DNA of 64,000 nucleotides from Pseudomonas sp. R37(2017) (lineage in GTDB: Bacteria; Pseudomonadota; Gammaproteobacteria; Pseudomonadales; Pseudomonadaceae), in NCBI RefSeq assembly GCF_002113375.1, contig NZ_NEHO01000018.1:1-64000 (forward strand). Direction: 5' to 3'. Positions 25,633 through 35,489 of the stretch are shown here, one piece after another. The notes under the pieces are model-generated. The model was not told the origin of the DNA. It worked only from the letters and a program-made list of their open reading frames with translations, and searched no databases. The position numbers and the translations under genes are program-made. Each line of letters begins with the position of its first letter. The first letter of the stretch is position 1.

Positions 25633-27420
25633 TCACCATGGCGTTGGAGCCAGAGGACCTACACCGCCGGGCGTATTGGCGCCTTCTCCGTTGCGTATGA
25701 ATGGCAGATGCCAGAAATCGTTCGGGACAACAGGATCGCCCGGCTTGACGCCTTCCGGAAAGATGAACTCGAACACTGGCGCCACATACTGTCCAGCGAC
25801 CAGTCCATTGGCTACCGTCAGCAGGCTGGCGTTCTGGATGCAACTGTCCACTGCGGCTTGCGAGAGCGTTAGCTGTGGAACACACATTGAGCGCGCAACG
25901 ACACGCAAGGTACGCGTCGGCTGGCTCAAGAGCCCGGTGGGTGCCTTGGTCGCCCGAATTCTGGCGCGTTGTGGCTGAGGGCCCGTGTTCTGCGTGGTAA
26001 TACCACCGGAGGCGCCCAGGCAACTGGTCGCAAGGCCCAGCGCAGGGTTGCACTCACCTGTCATCTCATAGGGTGTAATCCAGCGGTTGGTTTGTACGCC
26101 AGTCGATGGATTGACATCGATCAGGTATATGTCGACCGGTGTCTTGATGTCGGTGGTTGAGGCCTCAAGGAAAATCCGGTCCTGGGTTTCCTGGGCGGCA
26201 CCGCCGATTGCGGTTAGCGCTGGGTCGGCAGTCCCGATGCCAAATTCCCCGATAGCCAGATAGCTCGGTTGAGAGCCGGGTTGAGTGTAGATCCCGACGT
26301 TGGCTTCAATCGTGTGCGCAGAGATGAAGTCCGGGGCCCCTGTTGTCGCGGACTTGAACAGGGTGCCGGCCCAACTGATGAAGTCGCCGACTTCGAAAGG
26401 TGCCTGTTGTGTCGGGTCGGGGTCCGTCGCCGTGCGCGTAGCATCGCTGAATCTCTTCATGACGAATTGGCTGCAATAGATCTGACCCGTCGCCGGGGGC
26501 GAGAGCTCTCCGCTGGCCGGAGGCGTTACGCCGGCCTGGCTGAAGTTGCGGCAGTTGTTGGTCGTGGTCGGGGTGACCGCTTTTGGCCGGTTTTTCTGTG
26601 GGCAGAGTGCATCGTCCCCGGAAATCGAGCGTGGCACACACATCGGGTAACCGGTTGCGGCATGGATAGTCGGATTTGCATCATCGACGGAGAAACGCGG
26701 GTCGGGGCTTTGGGCGCGACCAAAACGTCCATTCGGGTCGTTGATCTGGAGGATCGTGGGTTGCAGAGGGTTACCGCTATCCACTTCGATGTTGCCATTG
26801 GTGTAGTCGATCCGAGTGATGGTCCCGCTCCCCGCGTTCGTTGATTGTTGGGAGACAAAAATCAGCCCGGCAATTTGTTTGTTGGACACGGTGTTGCCAA
26901 TCACATGGATCTCGAACGACGGATAGGCCGTCGGCTTGTTGAGCGCCAGCGTACCGCCCCTGACGAAGTCGGCCCAGGTCAGGGTATTGGCCGGCATCTG
27001 CAGAACCGTATTGCAAGGGACGGTGATCGTTACACCGTTCAGTTGGACGGTACCTCCATAATGCCCAGGGTCAGTGGTACCAGGGCAATTCACATTGGTG
27101 GTGTCGAGCGTCATGTCCTGGATAAAGCCTGTAACGTCAAACCCATGAATGGCGGCCGGGTCTGTAAAAACCGGATCGGGCAGTGTGGGGGTTACGAACG
27201 GCGAAGTGCCCCCGGCCGGGGGCTTGGCAGTCCCGCCGCCACCGCCGCCACCCCCTCCGCCGCCAGCTCCGTTTTTGGCAAATGCATCCGCGCCTCCACC
27301 GATGGCCAGTGCGACGGCAACGGCACTGGCGAGCAGGGCATGGCGACAGAAGATGCTCTTGGATCGCTTGTAACGCTGCAGCGGTATGGCGAGCGTTTTT
27401 ACGTACAAAGATAAGCTCAT
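25633..27420 (-). CDS. Secreted protein of unknown function with Gly-rich linker
   Basis: A 595-residue protein starting MSLSLYVKTLAIPL, with ribosome site GGAGAG. A long basic N-region is followed by a hydrophobic signal stretch (about 27-45, ALLASAVAVALAIGGGADAFA), so it is exported by Sec. A run of eleven Gly (about 53-63) and a Pro/Thr linker lead into the mature part, which has several Cys pairs and beta-rich repeats such as SGTITRIDYTNGNIEVD. I do not recognise a family and assign no function. It is divergent from the di-haem protein gene across 1.1 kb. Starts further upstream in frame would precede a less plausible signal. Confidence 0.7.
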   Translation of the reverse strand: MSLSLYVKTLAIPLQRYKRSKSIFCRHALLASAVAVALAIGGGADAFAKNGAGGGGGGGGGGGTAKPPAGGTSPFVTPTLPDPVFTDPAAIHGFDVTGFIQDMTLDTTNVNCPGTTDPGHYGGTVQLNGVTITVPCNTVLQMPANTLTWADFVRGGTLALNKPTAYPSFEIHVIGNTVSNKQIAGLIFVSQQSTNAGSGTITRIDYTNGNIEVDSGNPLQPTILQINDPNGRFGRAQSPDPRFSVDDANPTIHAATGYPMCVPRSISGDDALCPQKNRPKAVTPTTTNNCRNFSQAGVTPPASGELSPPATGQIYCSQFVMKRFSDATRTATDPDPTQQAPFEVGDFISWAGTLFKSATTGAPDFISAHTIEANVGIYTQPGSQPSYLAIGEFGIGTADPALTAIGGAAQETQDRIFLEASTTDIKTPVDIYLIDVNPSTGVQTNRWITPYEMTGECNPALGLATSCLGASGGITTQNTGPQPQRARIRATKAPTGLLSQPTRTLRVVARSMCVPQLTLSQAAVDSCIQNASLLTVANGLVAGQYVAPVFEFIFPEGVKPGDPVVPNDFWHLPFIRNGEGANTPGGVGPLAPTPW

Positions 27421-28516
27421 GGCTCTCTCCAGAATCTTGCAGGACCAGTTGCCGGCCAATCGAGTCGCAGACCTGCTGATGCGCTGAATCCTGCGCAAGA
27501 AAAACGCAAAGCTGTGAGTGTCGAACTGGGGCTCGATCCGGAGGGACAAGTGCCTGTGTACGGTCGGCACATGCCGTCGGGATGCTTTCACTTGCGTTGC
27601 GTCGGCCGGTTACGGACGCGATCGCGAGAGGCATTTCCTTGAGCCTGAGGGGCACATAGCAGTTGTCGTGCCGACTCCGAAACAATTAGACACAAACTGT
27701 CTCCGGTGCAGTCAGAATGCGGGCTGCAAGGCAAAGGATGTTTTTGCGCGCAAGATTCTCGAATTAGTATTCGCCAACATAAATGGGGATATATACCCAG
27801 GTTCGGGAGAGTGCGAAGTGAAGTTCTGGTACTTGCTGGGTGCGTTCTTTTGTAAGTGCTGAATGAGAAACGTTTTCTATATAGGCTGCGGAAAAAATGC
27901 ATTGCGAGAGAAATGTATCGAGATGTTGGTCATGACATTTTGTGCTGATATTAAATAAAACCAATAGCTCACGCAGTGCAACTTGCGCACGCGCGAATCA
28001 GTTGTGATTCATGAGGGTTGGTTTTTCCTGGTTATCCGGGTTTTCAGGAAAATTTGTAAGTGCGATTAGCCCGGCGGAGTATGAGTTAGCAATTGTTCTG
28101 CCAAACTCAGAATAATTAAATTTTCAAATAATTATATTTAAAATCAGTTAGTTGGAATAATAAATAAATCGATATATTTATTGGTTTGGGGGTTTTACCC
28201 AGAAGTGGGGGATGTTCACCAAACTTGAGGTCAGACTTTAGTCTTGGTTTTTTTGAGTGATTTCAGGTGCATTTGCAGTATATTTTTAATTATCTTTGGC
28301 CTGGATAAAAATTTTGATTTTTTTGCTGTTGAAATGATTTGTTACAGCTAGAGTTAAGTTAAGCGCACCGGTCGGTGCGACAGAGCAATGTCTAAATCAA
28401 ACCTGAGCCAAGAGAGTACTTATCCAATCAGCGTCGTCTTGCCCGAGCCATTTCGAGTGGATGTAACAACAGGATAAGCACGGAACCTGGCGACTCCCTA
28501 CTGAATCGAGAGTGTC
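27421..28516. other. Long AT-rich intergenic region
   Basis: About 1.1 kb between two divergent exported-protein genes. The part from about 27,880 to 28,350 is strikingly AT-rich compared with the GC-rich surroundings. Short frames exist, for example on the plus strand at 27518-27862, but none has a convincing ribosome site or recognisable product. It must hold two promoters and may bind an MvaT/H-NS-type silencer; a perfect palindrome lies at 28364-28379. Confidence 0.6.
28364..28379. promoter_or_regulatory. Palindrome upstream of the di-haem protein gene
   Basis: CGCACCG-GT-CGGTGCG, perfect 7-base arms, in the otherwise AT-rich region 138 bases upstream of the di-haem protein start. It could be an operator for a dimeric regulator; no regulator gene is adjacent. 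Confidence 0.3.
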
Positions 28517-30670
28517 ATGATGGTCAAGTACTTGAGCCTCTTTCGAATCACCTGTTTTGCCTGTGCGATGGCGGGCGCCATGTTCGTCATCGGTCTACCG
28601 GTCGCGAATACCTGGGCCGCTGACCCGGTAGCGGTCGATCCGGCCGTACCGCCCGTACCGGACGTGCCCACTTTGCAATCGCTGCGTGGGTTGCTCCCGC
28701 CCGACCCGTCGGGAACCGAAGGCGGGCGCAAAGTCGACCTGATGACCGACTACGTGCTCGATCGCTCGGCGGCAGTGCTGCTGGGCAAGGCACTGTTCTG
28801 GGACATGGAGATCGGCAGTGACGGCGCCACCGCTTGCGCGTCGTGCCACTTCCACGCCGGTGCCGATCACCGCACCACCAACCAGATCAACCCGGGCCAG
28901 GCGAACACCAACGCGAACGTTTCGTCGATCTTCAACAAACCGTTCACCGCCTCGGACATACCAGGCGACGTACCGAGCTACACCACCAAATCCGGTGGCA
29001 AGGGCGGTCCGAACTACCAGTTGAAGAAAAGCGACTTCCCGACCCATGTGCTGGCCAACCCGCTGGATCGCAACTCGGCCATTCTCTACTCGACCGACGA
29101 TGTGATCGGCTCGCAAGGCGTTTTCGACGCCAACTTCGTCAAGCCTCGTCAGTCGCGATTCGACAAGTGCATTCAGCAGCCGGACGGCATTTTCCAGGTG
29201 GGTGGCATCAATGTTCGCCGCAGCACCGGGCGCAACGCACCCACGGTGATCAACGCCGTGTTCAACGTGCGCAACTTCTGGGATGGCCGGGCCAATAACG
29301 TCTTCAACGGCTTCTCGCCGTTTGGCAATCGCGACCCTGACGCCGGGATTTTCGTGACCAGCGATCGCAGTGGCGTGGCGACCAGGGTCAGGCTGGCGCT
29401 CAAGGATGCCTCCGCGGCATCGCAGGCGGTAGGCCCACCCGGCAGCCCGGTGGAAATGTCCTGCGGCGGTCGTACCTTCGCCGACATCGGCCGGCGCATG
29501 CTCGACACCATGATGCTCAAGCAGCAACGGATCTCGTCCACCGATTCGGTACTCGGGCCGGTATCCGGTGGCCGTCGGCCGACTTACCGTGAGCTGATCA
29601 TGAACGCGTTCCAGCCACGCCTGTGGAACGCCACGCAGCAGGTCTCGCTGGGCGGTGAGCCCTATACCCAGATGGAGGCGAACTTCCCGCTGTTCTTCGG
29701 CTTGGCGATCCAGATGTATGAATCCACGCTGATCTCGGACCAGGCGCCGCTGGATGCCTACTTGCAGGGTGATCACACTGCCATGAACAATCAGCAGGTC
29801 CAGGGCATGAATCTGTTCCTGGGCAAGGGCAAATGCGTCAATTGCCACGGTGGCGCGGAGTTGACCAATGCCGGCAGCCGCTTGCTGTTCCAGCCTCGGG
29901 AGCGGATCGAACGCATGCTCATGGCGGACAACCTGACCACGCTTTATGACAACGGCTTCTACAACACCGGGGTGCGCCCGACCGCGGAAGACCTGGCGCT
30001 CGGCGGGACGGATGCCTGGGGCAATCCGTTGTCTTTCACTCGCCAGTACAACACCGTGCTCCAGGGAGGCCAGATTCCTGACCCGCTGGAAGTTGATGTG
30101 TGCACCTTCGAGGTGCCCCTGAGCCCGGCCATCCCCTGTGATGCGACGCTCAAGCCCAGCGTCGGTTTCCGCGACGCGGTCGATGGCGCTTTCAAGACGC
30201 CGACCTTGCGCAACATCGCGTTGACCGGGCCGTACTTCCACAACGGCAGTCGCGCAACGCTGCAACAGGTGGTGGAGTTCTACAATCGCGGCGGCGACCG
30301 GCGTGGCGAGGATGCCAGCAACACCAGTGGCTTCGAGCACCCGGCGGTCAATCAGCACAACGGCTCCAATCTTGATCCGGACATGACCCTGCTGAACCTG
30401 ACCCCGGATGAAGTGGACGCACTGGTGAAGTTCATGGAAACAGGCCTGACCGATCCGCGAGTCGCGTGGGAGCGGGCGCCGTTTGACCATCCTTCGCTGG
30501 TACTGCCCCAGGGCGAGAAGGGTGATGAAAATTCGGTCGGGCAAAAACCGGCCAGTCCGAAGATCACGACCCGGCAGGCACAAGACGCCGACATCCAGCT
30601 CAGGCCAGTCGGTGCGGAAGGCCGCACGCGTATGGAGGGGCCGCTGCAACCGTTCAACAACGACCTGTAA
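28517..30670 (+). CDS. Di-haem cytochrome c peroxidase/MauG-like exported protein
   Basis: A 717-residue protein with signal peptide (about 1-35, ending NTWAADP). Two haem c attachment motifs are visible: CASCH at 107-111 and CVNCH at 440-444. The first lies in GATACASCHFHAG and the second in GKGKCVNCHGGAEL, as in the CCP/MauG superfamily; the family phrase FKTPTLRNIALTGPYFHNGS with an axial-ligand region is near residues 555-575. At 717 residues it is about twice the size of classic peroxidases, so it is closer to the large MauG-like oxidases. Substrate unknown. The start could be this ATG or the next codon. Confidence 0.85.
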   Translation: MMVKYLSLFRITCFACAMAGAMFVIGLPVANTWAADPVAVDPAVPPVPDVPTLQSLRGLLPPDPSGTEGGRKVDLMTDYVLDRSAAVLLGKALFWDMEIGSDGATACASCHFHAGADHRTTNQINPGQANTNANVSSIFNKPFTASDIPGDVPSYTTKSGGKGGPNYQLKKSDFPTHVLANPLDRNSAILYSTDDVIGSQGVFDANFVKPRQSRFDKCIQQPDGIFQVGGINVRRSTGRNAPTVINAVFNVRNFWDGRANNVFNGFSPFGNRDPDAGIFVTSDRSGVATRVRLALKDASAASQAVGPPGSPVEMSCGGRTFADIGRRMLDTMMLKQQRISSTDSVLGPVSGGRRPTYRELIMNAFQPRLWNATQQVSLGGEPYTQMEANFPLFFGLAIQMYESTLISDQAPLDAYLQGDHTAMNNQQVQGMNLFLGKGKCVNCHGGAELTNAGSRLLFQPRERIERMLMADNLTTLYDNGFYNTGVRPTAEDLALGGTDAWGNPLSFTRQYNTVLQGGQIPDPLEVDVCTFEVPLSPAIPCDATLKPSVGFRDAVDGAFKTPTLRNIALTGPYFHNGSRATLQQVVEFYNRGGDRRGEDASNTSGFEHPAVNQHNGSNLDPDMTLLNLTPDEVDALVKFMETGLTDPRVAWERAPFDHPSLVLPQGEKGDENSVGQKPASPKITTRQAQDADIQLRPVGAEGRTRMEGPLQPFNNDL

Positions 30671-30821
30671 CAGGTTTGCCCTTTGCGTCACTGGCGGATG
30701 ATGGACGCCAGTGGCGCCCTTTTTCAAATACCTCAGTATTTCACTCAGCAAATCGGTGTTTCTGCCGTTACAGTAGTTGGCACATTGCCATCTATTGATC
30801 TGACGGGTCGGAGCTTTACCC

Positions 30822-32114
30822 TTGTTGCGTTCTTCCGCTGTGCGTTTCAGTCATTTCCTGCCGTCTTTACTGCTGTTACTGGCGGGGCTTGCGGCTGCGT
30901 ACATCAAGGACCTGAACGTCTTCTTCACCTCGCTTTTCAACGTGCTGCCCACCCTGGTGTTGTTGCTCGGTGGCGCCTATTGCGCGGTTTACCGACGCCA
31001 GCGTGAACTGTTTCTGATGGTCACGGTGTACATCGCCTACTTCCTGCTCGACACCCAGACTGACTACTACCGCGACAACGGCAAGGTGCGTGACGATGCT
31101 GCCGTGGTCTTTCATTTGTGTTGCCTGCTGTTGCCGCTGCTGTTTGGTGTGTTCGCGGCATGGCAGGAGCGCACTCATCTGTTCCAGGACATGGTCGCGC
31201 GTTTCGCGGTATTGCTGGCGGTCGGCAGCGTGGCGCTGGGGCTTGAGCAAAGTTACCCACAGGCGCTGTTGATCTGGTTGTCGGAGATTCGCTGGCCCGC
31301 CTTGCATGGCGCCTGGATGAGCCTGATCCAGCTGTCCTATCCGGTATTCATAGCGGCGTTTTTGCTGCTGGCTTGGCAATACTGGCGCAACCCGCGACCG
31401 CTGCATGCCGCGCAATTGGTGGGGCTGCTCGGGCTGTTCTGGATGTTGCCGAAAACCTTCATCCTGCCGTTCACGCTGAACATCATGTGCAGCCAGGTGA
31501 TGCTGATGATCGCCGCCGCCGTTGCCCACGAAGCCTATCAAATGGCCTTCCGCGACGAACTGACCGGGCTGCCGGGCCGTCGTGCGTTGAATGAACGCAT
31601 GCAACGATTGGGGCGCAACTACGTGTTGGCGATGAGCGACGTCGACCACTTCAAGAAATTCAACGACACCCACGGCCACGACGTCGGTGACCAGGTGCTA
31701 CGGCTGGTGGCCAGCAAACTGTCGAAGATCGGCGGTGGCGGCAAGGCGTATCGCTATGGCGGCGAGGAATTTGCCCTGGTGTTTGCAGGCAAGACTCTCG
31801 AAGAGTGCATGCCGCACCTGGATGTCATCCGCGAGTCCATCGCCACCTACAACATTCAGCTGCGCAATCAGGAAAGTCGCCCGCAGGACGATAATCAGGG
31901 ACGCCAGCGGCGTGCCGGTTCCAGTGCGTCGAGTGTATCGGTGACGGTCAGTATCGGCGTTGCCGAACGGGTCGATCAACGCACCCCCGAAGAGGTGCTC
32001 AAGTCCGCTGACCAAGCGCTCTACAGCGCCAAGGGCGCCGGGCGCAATTGTGTGATGGCCTTCGGACAGAGCCGCCGTGGCGCCGTGCGCATGGACGCCG
32101 CTACGGTTGAGTGA
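30822..32114 (+). CDS. Membrane diguanylate cyclase (GGDEF)
   Basis: A 430-residue protein with about six or seven N-terminal membrane helices (residues 10-240) and a C-terminal GGDEF domain (about 245-425). The active-site loop is GGEEF at 313-317, a functional variant, with the metal site in LAMSDVDHFKKFNDTHGH. It should make c-di-GMP. I see no RxxD inhibitory site in the expected position just before GGEEF. The start codon is TTG at 30822 with GGAG nine bases upstream; no ATG precedes the first helix. Confidence 0.88.
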   Translation: MLRSSAVRFSHFLPSLLLLLAGLAAAYIKDLNVFFTSLFNVLPTLVLLLGGAYCAVYRRQRELFLMVTVYIAYFLLDTQTDYYRDNGKVRDDAAVVFHLCCLLLPLLFGVFAAWQERTHLFQDMVARFAVLLAVGSVALGLEQSYPQALLIWLSEIRWPALHGAWMSLIQLSYPVFIAAFLLLAWQYWRNPRPLHAAQLVGLLGLFWMLPKTFILPFTLNIMCSQVMLMIAAAVAHEAYQMAFRDELTGLPGRRALNERMQRLGRNYVLAMSDVDHFKKFNDTHGHDVGDQVLRLVASKLSKIGGGGKAYRYGGEEFALVFAGKTLEECMPHLDVIRESIATYNIQLRNQESRPQDDNQGRQRRAGSSASSVSVTVSIGVAERVDQRTPEEVLKSADQALYSAKGAGRNCVMAFGQSRRGAVRMDAATVE

Positions 32115-32228
32115 CAATGGCGCCTTCAGCGAGCGGAAGGTCAATGCGAGGCAGGGGCGGCGGCATAGCGATTGCCTGATGCAACTGTCGGCGCAGATGT
32201 TTGCACTTTAGTCATGTAAATCCGTTAC

Positions 32229-32257
32229 AAAGAAGCTCGCCTCGTGCGGGCTTCTTT
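32229..32257 (+). terminator. Possible terminator after diguanylate cyclase gene
   Basis: AAAGAAGC and GCTTCTTT pair across a 13-base GC-rich loop. No further T run follows, so strength is uncertain. Confidence 0.5.
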
Positions 32258-32389
32258 GCTAGTGACTAAAAATAACAAAACAGTCATGGACTGACCCTAT
32301 GTGTCTCAAAAGTTGTTGAGGTACACTCCGATCCAGCGAAAAATACTCTTCCTGTGAATCACCCCTGTATAGATCTTGCGAGGTTTGCC

Positions 32390-34168
32390 ATGGCTGACTA
32401 CAAAGCGCCCCTGCGCGATATGCGCTTCGTCCTCAATGAAGTTTTCGAGGTCGCCAAACTCTGGGCCGAGCTGCCAGCGCTGGCCGAGACTGTGGATGCG
32501 GAAACGGTCGAAGCCATTTTGGAAGAAGCCGGCAAAGTCACCAGCAAAAGCATCGCACCCCTGAGCCGCGCCGCTGACGAAGAAGGTTGCCATTGGGCGG
32601 AAGGTGCCGTCACCACGCCGGCAGGTTTCCCACAGGCCTATCAGACTTACGCTGAAGGCGGCTGGGTCGGTGTCGGTGGCGATCCGGCCTACGGCGGCAT
32701 GGGCATGCCCAAGGCCGTTTCGGCTCAGGTCGAAGAAATGGTCAACTCCGCCAGTCTGTCATTCGGCCTGTACCCGATGCTGACCGCTGGCGCTTGCCTG
32801 TCGATCAACGCCCACGCCAGCGAAGAGCTGAAAGCCGCGTACCTGCCGAACATGTACGCCGGCATCTGGGCCGGTTCCATGTGCCTGACCGAGCCGCACG
32901 CCGGTACAGACCTCGGGATCATTCGCACCAAGGCCGAGCCTCAGGCCGACGGTTCCTACAAGGTCAGCGGCACCAAGATCTTCATCACCGGTGGCGAGCA
33001 CGACCTCACCGAAAACATCATCCATCTGGTGCTGGCCAAGTTGCCGGATGCACCGGCAGGGCCGAAGGGCATTTCGCTGTTCCTGGTGCCGAAATTCCTG
33101 GTCAATGCCGATGGCAGCCTGGGCGCACGCAACCCGGCCAATTGTGGCTCGATCGAACACAAGATGGGCATCCAGGCGTCCGCGACCTGCGTGATGAACT
33201 TCGATGAGGCTGTGGGTTACCTGGTCGGCGAGCCGAACAAAGGTCTGGCGGCGATGTTCACCATGATGAACTACGAGCGTCTGGGCGTCGGTATCCAGGG
33301 CCTGGCGACTGGCGAGCGCTCGTACCAGAACGCCGTGGAATACGCCCGTGACCGCCTGCAAAGCCGTGCACCGACCGGCGCGCAGAACAAGGACAAAGTG
33401 GCTGACCCGATCATCGTCCACCCGGACGTGCGGCGCATGCTGCTGACCATGAAAGCCTCGAACGAAGGCGGCCGTGCCTTCTCGACTTACGTGGCGATGC
33501 AACTGGACACCGCCAAGTTCAGCGAAGACGCCGCCACCCGCAAGCGTGCGGAAGACCTGGTGGCGTTGCTGACCCCGGTGGCCAAGGCGTTCCTGACCGA
33601 CCTCGGCCTGGAAACCACCGTACACGGCCAGCAGGTATTCGGCGGCCACGGTTACATCCGTGAATGGGGCCAGGAGCAACTGGTGCGTGACGTGCGCATC
33701 ACCCAGATCTATGAAGGCACCAACGGTATTCAGGCGCTGGACCTGGTCGGGCGCAAGATCGTGGGCAGCGGCGGGGCGTTCTATAACCTGTTCGCCGACG
33801 AGATTCGTCACTTCACGGCGACCGCCAGCGCGGACCTTGCCGAGTTCACCAAGCCGTTGAACGATGCCGTAGCCATCCTCGATGAACTGACCGCGTGGCT
33901 GCTTGACCGAGTGAAGACCGATCCGAACGAAATCGGCGCGGCTTCGGTCGAGTATCTGCAAGCGTTCGGTTACACGGCTTACGCCTACATGTGGGCCCTG
34001 ATGGCCAAGGCGGCTTTGGGCAAGGAGGCGCAGGATGATTTCTACGCCAGCAAACTGGGTACGGCGCGGTTCTATTTTGCCCGCCTGTTACCGCGCATTC
34101 ATTCGTTGAGCGCGTCGGTGAAGGCCGGCAGCGAGTCGTTGTTTTTGCTGGATGCCGGGCAATTCTGA
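32390..34168 (+). CDS. Acyl-CoA dehydrogenase (FadE-like, second copy)
   Basis: A 592-residue paralogue of the enzyme at 23751-25556, with the same opening MADYKAPLRDMRFVLNEV, the FAD signature MCLTEPHAGTDLGIIRTKAEPQ and the C-terminal YEGTNGIQALDLVGRK. Long segments around residues 180-230 are nearly identical between the two. Probably differs in chain-length preference. The ATG at 32390 matches the paralogue start; a 12-codon upstream extension is unlikely. Neighbouring genes of this type occur together in P. aeruginosa. Confidence 0.93.
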   Translation: MADYKAPLRDMRFVLNEVFEVAKLWAELPALAETVDAETVEAILEEAGKVTSKSIAPLSRAADEEGCHWAEGAVTTPAGFPQAYQTYAEGGWVGVGGDPAYGGMGMPKAVSAQVEEMVNSASLSFGLYPMLTAGACLSINAHASEELKAAYLPNMYAGIWAGSMCLTEPHAGTDLGIIRTKAEPQADGSYKVSGTKIFITGGEHDLTENIIHLVLAKLPDAPAGPKGISLFLVPKFLVNADGSLGARNPANCGSIEHKMGIQASATCVMNFDEAVGYLVGEPNKGLAAMFTMMNYERLGVGIQGLATGERSYQNAVEYARDRLQSRAPTGAQNKDKVADPIIVHPDVRRMLLTMKASNEGGRAFSTYVAMQLDTAKFSEDAATRKRAEDLVALLTPVAKAFLTDLGLETTVHGQQVFGGHGYIREWGQEQLVRDVRITQIYEGTNGIQALDLVGRKIVGSGGAFYNLFADEIRHFTATASADLAEFTKPLNDAVAILDELTAWLLDRVKTDPNEIGAASVEYLQAFGYTAYAYMWALMAKAALGKEAQDDFYASKLGTARFYFARLLPRIHSLSASVKAGSESLFLLDAGQF

Positions 34169-34350
34169 TGAAGTAATGTTTTGTAAGCATTCTCCTACAT
34201 AACGTGCTGCTTTTCTCCCATAGAAGCAGATTGGATCCACGGCTAATCTATTTCTCATGGACGTAGCGCAGGAAGCGCAAAGCAACAACAGGGACACGTA
34301 GGATTCTGCCAGGACGGCGGAGTGAAATGGATGTCAGGGAAACAGTCTGC

Positions 34351-34375
34351 AAAGCCCCGCTTCGGCGGGGTTTTC
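34351..34375. terminator. Intrinsic terminator
   Basis: CCCCGC - TTCG - GCGGGG with A residues before and TTTTC after. It lies between the convergent acyl-CoA dehydrogenase and LysR genes and may serve both. Confidence 0.85.
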
Positions 34376-34394
34376 TTTTGTCCGAAGAAAAGTT

Positions 34395-35324
34395 TCAGCG
34401 CTGCCCATCCACAGCCTGCGCACTGTTCAAGCGCCCATCCGGGTCGTTCATCACCTCTTCCAGCAATGTTCGCAACAGGGCCAGCGAAGCCTGCTGTCGT
34501 TGCACATCCCGACACACCAGACCGACTTTCAGCGGCACTCGGGGTTCGCTCAGGGGCTTCCACAGCAGTTCGTGGTTGCCATGGGTCTTTTGCGAGCGTC
34601 CGGGCAGCACCGTCGCCAGGCGCGTGTGCGGCAGGCTGTCGAGGATGCCGGCCATATTGTTCAGTTCGGCTTGCACCTGTGGGCGGCGCCCGAGGTTCGC
34701 CAGTTGTGCCTGCCAGATCTGCCTGATCTGAAACTCTTCGCCCAACAACAACATCGGCAGCTCGGCGGCCTGGCTCATGGATACTTTCTTGAATTCACGC
34801 AGCGGATGCTCCGCCGGGATGACCAGGGTCAGTTCGTCTTCGTACAGCATCACGCCATGCAAACCAGGCTGGCGGGGCGGCAGGTAGCTGATGCCGATGT
34901 CCAGAGACCCATTGAGCAGTCGCCGCTCGATTTCCAGGCCGCTCAGTTCATAGATCTGCACCACCAGATGCGGCTGCGCCTTGCGCACGCGCTCGAGCAT
35001 CTGTGGTACCAGGCTGCTGTGGACAGTTTGCAATACGCCAATGGCCAGGGTGCGCAGCGCCTGCCCCTTGAAGTTGCCGAGCGCTTCCCGTGCCCGTTGC
35101 AGGCCATCGAGCAAAGGCAAGGCGTGGTTGTACAGCGTGTGGGCCGCGAGGGTCGGCAACAGGCGTTTGCTACTGCGCTCGAACAGGCTCACATCGAGGT
35201 TTTGTTCGAGATGGCGGATCTGCTGGGACAGCGCCGGCTGGGAGATGGACAGGCGTTCGGCGGCGCGGCCCACATGACCCTCTTCATAGACCGCGACGAA
35301 ATAACGCAGTTGCTTGAAATCCAT
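34395..35324 (-). CDS. LysR-family transcriptional regulator
   Basis: A 309-residue regulator. The winged HTH is at residues 1-60 (MDFKQLRYFVAVYEEGHVGRAAERLSISQPALSQQIRHLE, shown here only as its family pattern: LRYF, AAERL, QPALSQQI). The effector domain (about 90-295) has the CynR/CbbR-like phrase LDIGISYLPPRQPG. It is divergent from the aminotransferase gene (170-base gap), so it may control that gene; the effector is unknown. Confidence 0.88.
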   Translation of the reverse strand: MDFKQLRYFVAVYEEGHVGRAAERLSISQPALSQQIRHLEQNLDVSLFERSSKRLLPTLAAHTLYNHALPLLDGLQRAREALGNFKGQALRTLAIGVLQTVHSSLVPQMLERVRKAQPHLVVQIYELSGLEIERRLLNGSLDIGISYLPPRQPGLHGVMLYEDELTLVIPAEHPLREFKKVSMSQAAELPMLLLGEEFQIRQIWQAQLANLGRRPQVQAELNNMAGILDSLPHTRLATVLPGRSQKTHGNHELLWKPLSEPRVPLKVGLVCRDVQRQQASLALLRTLLEEVMNDPDGRLNSAQAVDGQR

Positions 35325-35467
35325 AAGTATTACTTATCGAAAATGCTGAGAAATCGAAATGGCTCAACGCCTTGTCTGAGCCTAGTCTAACCGCATTCAC
35401 AAGGCTTACAGGGCCACAGAGCGCGATGAATAGCGTTTGTTTCGATGGTGTTTACATAGGTAAGGCA

Positions 35468-35489
35468 AAAAACCTCAAAAGAGGTTTTT
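35468..35489 (+). promoter_or_regulatory. Hairpin covering the ribosome binding site
   Basis: AAAAACCTC - AAAA - GAGGTTTTT, a perfect 9-bp stem ending four bases before the ATG of the aminotransferase. The right arm contains GAGG (35481-35484), the only Shine-Dalgarno candidate, nine bases from the start codon. In the folded form the site is closed. It also looks like a terminator hairpin with a T run, so it could act at either level. Confidence 0.55.

Noticed and set aside
27518..27862. A 114-codon plus-strand frame in the long AT-rich spacer
   Set aside because: No ribosome site, no recognisable domain, and composition like non-coding DNA. An overlapping minus-strand frame is equally long.
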